From Gonium pectorale (taxonomy: Eukaryota; Chlorophyta; Chlorophyceae; Chlamydomonadales; Volvocaceae): DNA of 14,470 nt. Position 1 is the stretch's first letter. Each line of letters starts with the position of its first letter. Location: positions 1,520,851-1,535,320 of the forward strand of contig LSYV01000014.1 in NCBI GenBank assembly GCA_001584585.1, written 5' to 3'. The notes under the pieces were generated by a model that was not told the origin of the DNA, made no database searches, and saw nothing but the letters and a program-made list of their open reading frames with translations. This document shows, one piece after another, positions 7,601 to 14,470 of the stretch. The position numbers and the translations under genes were made by a program.

Positions 7601-9620
7601 CCTCCCAGCGTCCTAGGTTCCAGCGTCCATGTTCCATTTGCGTACCGCGGGGGTGATGGGCGCCGCCCAGCCGGGGTCCGATGCGTTGCACACAGACAGG
7701 TCGATGATGTAGACCACGGACTGGAGGTCAATTGGATTGCCCGGCGTGTAGATCTGCGGCGGGCGGGGGCGCAGGGGGTGTAATGATGACTTGACCGCCG
7801 ACTCCAGCCTGTACTTGCACACGCGGCGCTGGCGGTAGATGAGTCAGCGCAGAGCGCGCAAGAGCAATGTCTGGCGGGGTCGCTGCCACAGTACCCACAG
7901 CAGCTCCAGGCAAGCTCACCCGCCGGGTGCTCGTTTGTTGCTGGCTTTGCCCATTCCAGCCGATCCGCGCGATCCATCCGCGCTTCGGAGCACAGCCACC
8001 ACAAGCACACCCACACGCACCTCCTGCTCGCGGGACGCATTCGACGGCTTCTTTGTGTAGTTCCTGACGCTGAGTTTCGGAGCCGTCGGCGCGCCCTCCT
8101 GCAGGGCGCGGCGCTGAGCGGCCTCTGACGCCGGCTGAAGTTCCAGCGTGAACAGGTCTGCAGGCGGACGGGGCGGGGCGTTGTCGGGCCACACAAAGAC
8201 GATGCATGCATGGGGCGATGCATGCCGTCGACGTAAAACGCATACCATGCGCACAACGCCCAAGAGTCTCCAACCGCGTGGTATCTGACAGTGACACGGA
8301 AGGAGTGTCCGTCTGGCCACCCAGCTTCTTACTCCTGTCTGCGGTACTCACCGCCATTGACGAACTGGGCTTCAGTCTGCGCGCCAGCCAGGGCAGGGGC
8401 GGACAAGCCGGTGCCAGTCAGTCAGTCAGCGGAAACCGCCGGCACGCAAGCACGCAGGCAGGTTAGTTGGAGAAAGTCGGTAGCCACGCCATCGGCCACG
8501 CAGGCGCGCACGCACGCCCCCGCACACACATACCCACACGAACACAGTGACGCCACCACGCGGGAAGGCGCGGAACAGCGGCACTCCTTGCGCCTGCCAG
8601 ATTCCAAACATACTCAAGCCGTGTGGCGTCAGGCACCCCCAGGCCGGACACTCGTTGCACCCTTTCACTGCCTCGTGCAACGGCTTGCGCCCCCAGTGCG
8701 GACCCCCGTGGGTGCAGCTTCCCCTGCATGGCCGACTCACCCTGAATTGGTCAGCTGCGTCATTATAGAAGAGCGTCTCCCGTGGTACCGCGCAGTTCGG
8801 GTCCTCCATGGGGAAGTCCCTACTGTCCCGGGTTTGAGGGCAGTGCAGCTGGATCTCGCGGTGCTCGTGTGGCAATGGTCCCAAAGGCGGCGCCACAGGA
8901 GGCCATGGTGGCTCGAGGTCCTGATATACGAGAGGTGGTGGTGATGTTGGCGCAGGCAGCGGCGGCGGAGACGGGGCCAGGAACGGAGCGGAGGGCGGGG
9001 GCAAGGATGGCGGCAGGGGAACGGATGGTGGCGAAGGCGGCGGCTTGGGAGGTGGTGGCTGAGGCGACAGCGGCGGCTGTGGCGATGGCGGCAGGGAGGG
9101 AGGTGGTGGTGGGGGAGCAGGGAGGGACGGAGGAGACGGGACAGGCGCTGAGGGTGGCTGGGGCGATGGCGAAGGGACGGTCAGAGGTGGTGGCGGGCTG
9201 GCAGGGGACCGAGGTTTAGGTGGCGGGGGCCGGGGTGAGGGCCTGGGCCTCGGCCTGGGGGGCGGCTGCCTCTTCGATTTCGGAGGAGGCCCAAATCTCA
9301 GGGCTGAACGATAGATTAGCAGTCCCTCCACTGGCGGGGCGGGGCGGATATGCAAGGTAGGGGGGTCCGTGTCAAGGTGGAGGACGTCATGCAGCAAACT
9401 AGCCCAGCGCCACACATTGGCCCGCGTTCTCACCGGTGATAATTGTGCCGTCATGGGGTGCTCTGGGTGTCAAAGGCGGTGATGCCAATTCGGGCGTTGG
9501 CGGTGGTGGCGAAGACGGTGGGTCCGGAAAGTCCGGCTGGGACGGAGGCTCATCTTGAGCCACAGCCCTACACGCATGTATAACGACGCATGCCAAGAGA
9601 GCTGCGACAAAACGCCGCAT
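4618..9620 (-). CDS. Secreted gametolysin-family (M11) zinc metalloprotease, 12 exons
   Basis: Exons in coding order are 9620-9434, 9330-8741, 8376-8352, 8157-8021, 7753-7646, 7429-7370, 6970-6728, 6505-6366, 6180-6085, 5832-5743, 5466-5343 and 5061-4618. All phases agree, giving 747 residues ending in DCPV and TAA. Residues 1-21 form a signal peptide. Pro-rich segments follow at about 24-53 and 77-196, flanking a short segment with VEGLLIYRS; the pro-region continues from about 197 to 313. The catalytic domain (about 314-620) carries HEQMHNYGLEH at 516-526 and the Met-turn TTDVMG at 537-542. A C-terminal beta domain and CNDGLDNDCDG (726-736) end the protein. Gametolysin and Volvox VMPs degrade Hyp-rich wall or matrix glycoproteins. 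About ten N-glycosylation sequons fit secretion. The start is the first ATG before the signal peptide. The acceptor at 9331-9332 is the least certain junction; a same-phase alternative lies slightly downstream, after cgttcag. Confidence 0.92.
4627..4686 (-). other. C-terminal Asp/Cys metal-binding-like motif
   Basis: Residues 726-745 have the pattern CNDGLDNDCDG, seven residues, then DC, just before the stop. It looks like the repeated Asp/Cys motif known as the MopE-type putative metal-binding motif, best known from bacterial secreted proteins. Here it is single and terminal, after the VSICRATGKTETA strand. Confidence 0.7.
5656..5687 (+). repeat. Dispersed 32-base intronic motif, copy 2
   Basis: It lies in metalloprotease intron 5467-5742. 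About 25 of 32 bases match 1582-1613, in the same orientation on the plus strand, although the two host genes run in opposite directions. Confidence 0.35.
5793..5810 (-). other. Met-turn of the metzincin fold (TTDVMG)
   Basis: Residues 537-542 lie 11 residues after the last zinc His, in the exon after the zinc site. They follow EGDPYGD. The methionine codon is at 5796-5798. The spacing is short, as in gametolysin-family proteins. Confidence 0.85.
6093..6125 (-). other. Metzincin zinc-binding site HEQMHNYGLEH
   Basis: Residues 516-526 fit HExxHxxGxxH exactly. The three His are the expected zinc ligands and Glu517 the general base. The whole motif is in one exon (6085-6180). Some Volvox paralogues are reported to have Gln in place of the first His; this copy has His. 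Confidence 0.95.
6971..7369 (-). other. Metalloprotease intron (399 bp)
   Basis: Donor aac|gtgagt and acceptor gcctcgcag|aac, phase 0, between NNNLN and NYFLQCSYN. No gene or repeat was recognised inside. Confidence 0.8.
8352..8376 (-). other. 25-nt micro-exon of the metalloprotease gene
   Basis: The exon encodes TEAQFVNG plus one base. It lies between acceptor gcgcgcag|act and donor ggcg|gtgagt. It joins QFR (phase 0) to the split Asp codon of DLFTLELQ (phase 1). Skipping it would shift the frame, and its inclusion restores a continuous pro-region. Confidence 0.75.
8377..8740 (-). other. Metalloprotease intron (364 bp), partly open in frame
   Basis: Donor agg|gtgagt and acceptor gcgcgcag|act, phase 0. 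Read-through from exon 2 would stay open until a stop at 8426-8428, adding about 105 Cys/Gly-rich residues. A (cagt)n run lies at about 8415-8429. The strong consensus donor favours removal. Confidence 0.75.
8930..9289 (-). other. Pro/Ser-rich spacer module in metalloprotease
   Basis: Residues 77-196 are dominated by PPP, SPPP and PPSP patterns with scattered Arg, Lys and Ala. This resembles the hydroxyproline-rich rods of volvocine wall proteins and pherophorins. It interrupts the pro-region after VEGLLIYRSALRFG. It is probably O-glycosylated and extended, and may tie the protein to the wall. The C-rich strand also opens long antisense frames, which are shadows. Confidence 0.85.
9555..9620 (-). 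other. Signal peptide of the metalloprotease
   Basis: Residues 1-22 have two Arg after Met, then a hydrophobic core (FVAALLACVVIHA) and an AVA-Q cleavage-like site near residue 21. The mature chain then begins with an acidic, Pro-rich stretch (QDEPPSQ). This fits entry into the secretory pathway. Confidence 0.85.
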
Positions 9621-9973
9621 GTCGCGCAGCCCCTTTCTAGCTGGGGCCTAGCGCACTTGCTTCCTCAAAAACACAGCCTACGTGAGAAGCTGCTAGTGTT
9701 ACGCTTACAAGTGGATGGCTGGCTGGCTGGCTTTGGCGCACGGGCAAATACGGAAGCAGTGAAGCTCGCTAATTCCTCCAAAAGATCGGTTGTATAGACT
9801 GTAAGCTCATGATGGTGGACGCTGAACTGGGCTGAGCGAGTCCTGACACGGAGCAGACAGCTAGGGGTTTCGCGTTCCGCTCCCGCTCAATGCAGATGTT
9901 GTCGTCAAGATAAGGCATTTGTAGGCTGTAGGCACTGCAGAGGTGTTTCCAGCGGCAGTTAACTTGGCGCGCC
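9621..9973. promoter_or_regulatory. Shared upstream region of two divergent protease genes
   Basis: The 353 bases between the two start codons must hold both 5' UTRs and both promoters, unless an undetected upstream noncoding exon exists. I see no convincing TATA box for either gene. A short (ggct)n run lies at about 9714-9731. An in-frame TAG at 9929-9931 precedes the subtilase ATG. The compact layout suggests a bidirectional promoter. Confidence 0.5.
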
Positions 9974-12900
9974 ATGTCTGGGCCTGTCAAGCCCTGGGTA
10001 AGACTGTGCTCACTCAAGCAAAATAAAAATGCCACTGGTCGTGACAAAAATGTCGCGCCCCAGCAGAAGCCTATCATCATCGGCATCTTCGTCGCCTTGG
10101 GTGTTTGCGTCGTGGTAGTCACAGTTGTGACACCCGTCTGCTTGATCAAGGGCTGCGGACGAAGAAAGACCCAGGTCGGTTGCACCCCGCCGTCGACACG
10201 AACCCACCCACACCACCGACGCAATCAGGCCACTCCCACCTAAAGCCTGGGGCCCCCTTGATGGCAGCACAGTTTCCTAAAAACTCCTGGGCCCATGGCT
10301 GCAGGCGCCTGACTACGGGACGCTGCGCTTCATCGTAAACTTCGACGCGATAGAAACAACGGTCCGGTCAAAAGTCCCCAAAGAGCTTTACGACTACTTC
10401 AATGAGACAAAGCTCCTCTCGGGCATATCCGTTGTATCCTTCAACGATTCTCGGATCCTTGAGGAAGTTCGTCTGACGCTGCTTGAACAGCCCGGTGCGG
10501 AATGAACTTGCTGTGTGCGGGCTGCGTGGGCCATCGCTTGCCGCAGCCCTGAAGCTCCAAAGAAGCCCCGTATGGGGCGCGCTCGTGCGCAGGTTGCCCT
10601 ACCTTTGATCAAATTCCTATGCCCCGCGCCGCTTTGTGCGCCACCGACACCTCTCCTCCCTCTCTCGCGCGCCCGAACCCGCGCAACAAATCGCAGACCT
10701 GCGGAACTTGCTGCTGGACCTCCCATTCTACACGCCATCCATAAACTATACCGAAGGCGTGGTGTGGGACACTCTGAACCAATCCATATTTTCCGGAAGG
10801 CGAAGGCAAGCGCAGGCCGGGCCGTCTACCCAAGCTGACCCGTTTGTGGATGAGCAGTGGGCGCTCAAGAACGTACAGGTGCAACAGGCTTGGAACGTCA
10901 CAAAAGGTGCGCAAACATAGCACGATTGCTCCGCCTGGGGCTGCTCTGCGACCGGTTGGGCAGCTTGTAGCCAGTCACGGCACCGGTGGGCAGCGGCTCC
11001 GTTGGTTTTAAACACACTTGCCGCGCGTGCGCCTGAACTTGCCGCGCTGGGGCCATGTTTGCAACGGGCGTCCGCTGGCTAGCGGTGGCGCACGCAGGGC
11101 CCCTCAGCACAGCGCAGCACGGCGCAGGGGCTCCCTGCGCACCGCACGGCGACGACGGCGTGGCCCGCTACCGGCGGCGCTGCCCGCCGGTCAGCTCGCC
11201 GCATGTACCCAGCACGGCCCGCGGAGGCCCCTCAGTGTGCGGGGTTGTCGGCCATGCCACGCCTCGAGGGACCGCGCAAAGCTGTGGCGCAAGTGTCCCC
11301 TCCCCCGTTACGGATCGCTGTTTAGAAGCTCCCCGAGCATGAGATATGTGGTGGACCCTCCTGATCTTGCTTTGCTCGGAGTCGCCGCAGGATCCAGCGA
11401 TGTCATCGTCGCCGTGATCGACACAGGCTGTGACATCGAGGTGCGTGTCGTACGTAAAGTGGATCAGTGCGCTTTACCGCAACGTGAAATACATATACAA
11501 ATACACGGGAGGGCGGGGCCTCGCTGATACCCTGCCTTCATCCCAGACTCGGCTCCGTCACCCGCTACTTTGGCCGATGTGCCCGTTGGGTCCCTCCCTC
11601 CCTTGATGCTTATGTTTGGTTGCTCGCAGCACCCGGACCTGAAGGACAACTACTGGAAGAACCCGGGCGAATCCCTGAGCGTTCCTGGCGGCGACGAAGA
11701 CAAGAACGGTGCGCATGTAGCGGGCTTCGTGCCCCGACCCTCCCTCATGTGCATGTTACGTGTATGCGTGTTGCTGCCTTATCTCGCCGTGCTGGCCAAG
11801 ACACGCAGCAACGCCTCTGCCTTTGAACCCCACACGCAAGGCTCCTGATAACGCCGGACGTACACTGCCGTGCGCTCTGCAATGCTCCAGAATATGTGGA
11901 CGACATCTACGGGTACGACTTCTATGGTCCCTGCATCAATAACAACGAGGCTGGCTGCGGGCCGACTCCCAACATCACCGACCGGAACGGGCACGGCACG
12001 CACGTGGCCGGGATCATCGCGGCCATCCGCGATAACGGCATCGGGGTTTCCGGCGTGGCGCCGGGCGTCAAGATTATGTGCCTCAAGGTGGGGAGTGCGC
12101 AGGGCCTATGGAATGCACGCCCGGGGAAGCCGCGAGCCCGTGCTGCACGCCGTGCTGACCACGCTGATCGTACGTTGGGCCTTGCCGAGCACCTTGCTGA
12201 CGGTTCACCTTGTCCGCGCCTTCGCTCGGCAGCACTGCCACGCGCAGCGTGCGGACAACTTGCTCGTCTCACTGCTGCTTGTGTCATTGTCCGATTGGGG
12301 GCAGCGTCCCTGTTTATGCTCTTTTTTATCCACCGTCATGATCGGGCGGCCGTACGTGCCCAACCGCGGCCCTACGCATCGCCGCTGCGCCTCCCATGCG
12401 CAGGTGACGCCAAGCGAGGGGCTCTTCTACCCCAGCACCGTCTTCAAGGCCATGGACTACGCCTACCGGAAGGGCGCCCACATCATAAGCTGCAGCTTCG
12501 GCCCCGTGGCTAAGGACTCGTACACAGCCGAGGAGAAAAAGAATTTTGTTAACGAGACCAACCTCTACGAGGCGCAGCTCAAGAACCTCGTAGACAGGGA
12601 CGTGCTCATTGTGGCAGCTGCAGGTGGGCTCGCTTTCCGGGGCGTCGGGAAAAAGGAGAAATCTGCAGAGAAAGAGGGAGCCCGCCTCTACGGTCATACA
12701 CGCCCGAAGGCGCGACGTTTCCAATAGGTCGGGCATCGAAAGTCGAAACGCTGTCATGAGGGGGGTCACATCTACGGCCATTCACACCCGACGTCGAGAC
12801 GTAGCACTGGGCACTGAGCTGGTGTATGGCTGAGCGCACCTTCTTTCGGGTCCGGGACAGGCCGACTGTGTTACGTGGCAGCAAGACCGGAGGTATGGGA

Positions 12901-14470
12901 GGCCTTCCTGAACTCAACCGGCAGCAGAACGCAGAGCAAGACCCATGCGTCACCACAAAAGCAAAGCGACTGCGACCCAATATATACTCCGTTACCACGA
13001 CGTGAGGCTACATTGCTGGGTGTCGGCAAAGTCCGCCCATGCGTAGCACTTGCCTCTCCGAACAACCTAGAACGCAGGGATGCAGACCGTGAGTGGGCGT
13101 GTTCCGCGGACACTGAACCGTACATAGGTCCGTTGATACAATGCAGTTGATGAGATGATGAGATACCACTGTGAACATGGGAACACCATCATCCCACTGC
13201 GCGTCTGACGATGCCGGCCCGTTGTGCCCCACGCGCCTTATACGCAGGCAACCAGTTCAAGGACCTGGATGCAGTGCGGCAGGCTGGAGGTGCCTACAAT
13301 CCCTGCTTCATGGCGAAACCCTATCCAAAGAACGTGCTGTGCGTCGCGGCTACAGACGGACAGGTAAGCCGCGCTGTCTTGCGCTCCTGGCGCGCCGTGT
13401 GGAAAGCGTCGAGCCATTCTGTCATCCTATCTCAGGTCTGTAGGAAATGCCAGATGGAAAGCGGGTTCTGCGTGCAAAGTTGTGTGCAAACGGCGTGCTC
13501 GGTCACTCAGGGACAAACTGGCCAGCAAGCAAGTGTGCGACCGCATGGGCGCCCAAGTAACCCCAGCCCGTGTGCCGGCTTGGGCTTGTGCCGAGAGATT
13601 GGTTGCAGCTGCGCGGTGTCTCTTTTGCCTGATCTCCACACCGTCCAAGGCTTGTGCCCCTTGCTGCCCGGTGCAGATCACAGAAAGAATGAGGTGATAT
13701 AGCTACAGATTGCATTAGTTACCTCCGTCGCCGCAATCGTGTGGCTGCGTGGTTGGGGCGTGTAACCAACTGGTCATACCATCTGTGCTTGCCAACCAGG
13801 GGGCACAACACCCGGACGGGTGACGTCCGCGCAGCTGCAACTCTCCTCTCTACTCACAAGTTACCCCGCCCACACAGCCACACCCGCCGGACCCACGCAG
13901 GGCCGGGTGGGCCACGCGACTGCATTGAGGCCCTGGTGGCCAGCTGCAGCACTCACAGCATCGCGCATACACACGCTCCTTCTTCCTCTTGTTCCCGCCC
14001 CCGCCCCCTTGGCAGGATAAGTTGTTCAAGACTAGGACCGGTCCGGGATCCAACTTCGGGGCTGAGACCGTGAGCGTTGCGGCACCCGGGGAGGAGATCA
14101 TGAGCACGTGGCCGCGCAGCTTTGGGTACGCCTACAAGAACGAGAGCGGCACGTCTATGGCCGCCCCGGTAATCTCCGGCATCGCGGCCTTGGTCGTCTC
14201 GATCCTTGGCTCCAAGGACGGCAACTACTTCAAGGTGCGGCACGGGCGAGGGAAGCAGCAACGCAGCGCGCACCGCACGGCAGTTGCCAGGCATGCAGTT
14301 GCGACCTACCTACACGCTAGATCTTGCTCGGCTCCGGGCCGTTTATGTTCCATTATGTGTGTGGAGTCCGCAAAAACTTCAAGCGCACCGGCTGGCCATG
14401 TGTGTGCGACGCTGTGCCGCGGCAAAGTACACCCGTGTTGCCCGGTGCGGTGGTGGGAGGAGCGTCCCAC
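9974..14470 (+). CDS. Subtilisin-family (S8) serine protease with N-terminal membrane segment (3'-partial)
   Basis: Exons 9974-10174, 10305-10494, 10697-10906, 11391-11440, 11630-11708, 11891-12087, 12404-12623, 13248-13363 and 14016-14234 join with consistent phases, giving 494 residues; the gene runs off the right edge. Residues 34-58 are a hydrophobic helix. Residues 68 to about 185 are a propeptide-like region with Arg165-167. The catalytic domain has Asp211 in VAVIDTG, His278 in HGTHVAG, Asn384 in AAAGN (codon split by an intron one residue earlier) and Ser468 in GTSMAAP. Structural motifs HPDL (218-221) and YVDDIYGYDF (245-254) are also typical. Eight or so N-glycosylation sequons all lie after the helix, suggesting a type II membrane protein with an outside catalytic domain. 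Sporangin, the Chlamydomonas hatching enzyme, is a subtilase, but orthology cannot be judged here. The start is the first ATG after an in-frame stop. Confidence 0.9.
10073..10147 (+). other. Transmembrane helix (or signal anchor) of the subtilase
   Basis: Residues 34-58 (IIIGIFVALGVCVVVV and on to VCLI) are continuous and strongly hydrophobic. A basic 33-residue N-terminus precedes them and KGCGRRK follows. No cleavage-like site is evident, so an uncleaved signal anchor is favoured over a secretory peptide. Confidence 0.75.
10798..10806 (+). other. Possible propeptide processing site (Arg-Arg-Arg)
   Basis: Residues 165-167 follow SIFSG and precede QAQAGPSTQ, about 20 residues before QWALKNVQVQQAW, where mature subtilase domains usually begin. 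Cleavage here by a kexin-like protease or autoprocessing nearby is an inference. Confidence 0.4.
10907..11390 (+). other. Subtilase intron (484 bp)
   Basis: Donor aaag|gtgcgc and acceptor gccgcag|ga, phase 1, rebuilding TKG-SSDVIVAVIDTG. It is GC-rich and holds no recognised feature. Confidence 0.85.
11420..11422 (+). other. Catalytic Asp211 codon of the subtilase
   Basis: The codon sits in VAVIDTGCD, the S8 Asp motif, within the 50-nt exon 11391-11440. Confidence 0.93.
11992..11994 (+). other. Catalytic His278 codon of the subtilase
   Basis: This is the first His of HGTHVAG, in exon 11891-12087. Confidence 0.94.
12088..12403 (+). other. Subtilase intron (316 bp)
   Basis: Donor ctcaag|gtgggg and acceptor atgcgcag|gtg, phase 0, joining IMCLK to VTPSEGLFYP. 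No further feature was seen inside. Confidence 0.8.
12624..13247 (+). other. Subtilase intron (624 bp) with an imperfect direct repeat
   Basis: Donor gctgcag|gtgggc and acceptor tacgcag|gcaac, phase 1. Splicing rebuilds the oxyanion motif AAAGN. It contains two related 32-base units (12687-12718 and 12771-12802). No gene was recognised. Confidence 0.85.
12687..12802. repeat. Imperfect direct repeat, 32-base units 84 bp apart
   Basis: Units 12687-12718 and 12771-12802 both start tctacgg and end gacgt, matching at about 26 of 32 bases. Flanks are only weakly similar. It may be a decayed minisatellite or mobile-element fragment inside an intron. Confidence 0.6.
13364..14015 (+). other. Subtilase intron (652 bp)
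   Basis: Consensus donor cag|gtaagc and acceptor ccttggcag|gat, phase 0, joining VAATDGQ to DKLFKTRTGPGSNFG. The last part (about 13960-14010) is C/T-rich. No additional exon is needed, since the S8 core is continuous across the join. Confidence 0.8.
14154..14156 (+). other. Catalytic Ser468 codon of the subtilase
   Basis: This is the Ser of GTSMAAP in exon 14016-14234, followed by a hydrophobic helix (VISGIAALVVSIL), as in other S8 proteases. Confidence 0.95.
14235..14470 (+). other. Start of next subtilase intron, runs off window
   Basis: Donor ttcaag|gtgcgg at 14235, phase 0. No convincing acceptor and exon were found before the window ends, so the C-terminal part of the subtilase is missing here. 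Confidence 0.65.

Noticed and set aside
8782..9219. Plus-strand open frame of 145 codons, Ala/Gly/Val-rich
   Set aside because: It is the exact antisense of the Pro-rich rod of the metalloprotease.
11018..11527. Plus-strand open frame over the exon that carries the catalytic Asp of the subtilase
   Set aside because: It is mostly intron. Only 50 bases (11391-11440) fit the protease, and these belong to a phase-consistent spliced exon.

Overview
The window looks like nuclear DNA of a volvocine green alga (the Chlamydomonas, Gonium and Volvox group). The DNA is visibly GC-rich and carries many short GT-AG introns (about 100 to 650 bases). Ala/Gly/Gln homopolymer tracts lie inside coding exons, there is a hydroxyproline-type Pro/Ser-rich module, and one gene encodes a gametolysin-family (M11) metalloprotease, a family expanded in these algae. 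There are no operons, Shine-Dalgarno sites, RNA genes or phage features. Species cannot be fixed from the sequence alone.

Three protein genes were rebuilt by joining exons whose splice phases all agree. (1) Positions 95-2485, plus strand: the 3' four exons of an EMB8/YheT-type alpha/beta hydrolase; its 5' end lies left of the window. (2) Positions 9620-4618, minus strand: a complete 12-exon, 747-residue secreted gametolysin-like zinc metalloprotease. It has a signal peptide, a Pro-rich spacer, a full HExxHxxGxxH site, a Met-turn and a C-terminal Asp/Cys metal-binding-like motif. (3) Positions 9974 to beyond 14470, plus strand: the first nine exons (494 residues) of a subtilisin-family serine protease. 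It has an N-terminal membrane segment, a propeptide and a complete Asp/His/Asn/Ser catalytic set.

Genes 1 and 2 converge on a gene-poor stretch of about 2.1 kb (2486-4617) that probably holds both 3' UTRs. Genes 2 and 3 diverge from a 353-base interval (9621-9973) that must hold both promoters and 5' UTRs.

The most interesting point is the head-to-head pair of a secreted metalloprotease with a pro-region and a probably membrane-anchored subtilase. In Chlamydomonas, gametolysin is stored as an inactive precursor and activated by a serine-protease-like enzyme, and hatching uses a subtilase (sporangin). A co-regulated wall-lysis pair is therefore a reasonable but unproven idea. Several introns hold tandem repeats, one of which copies a 5' splice site.
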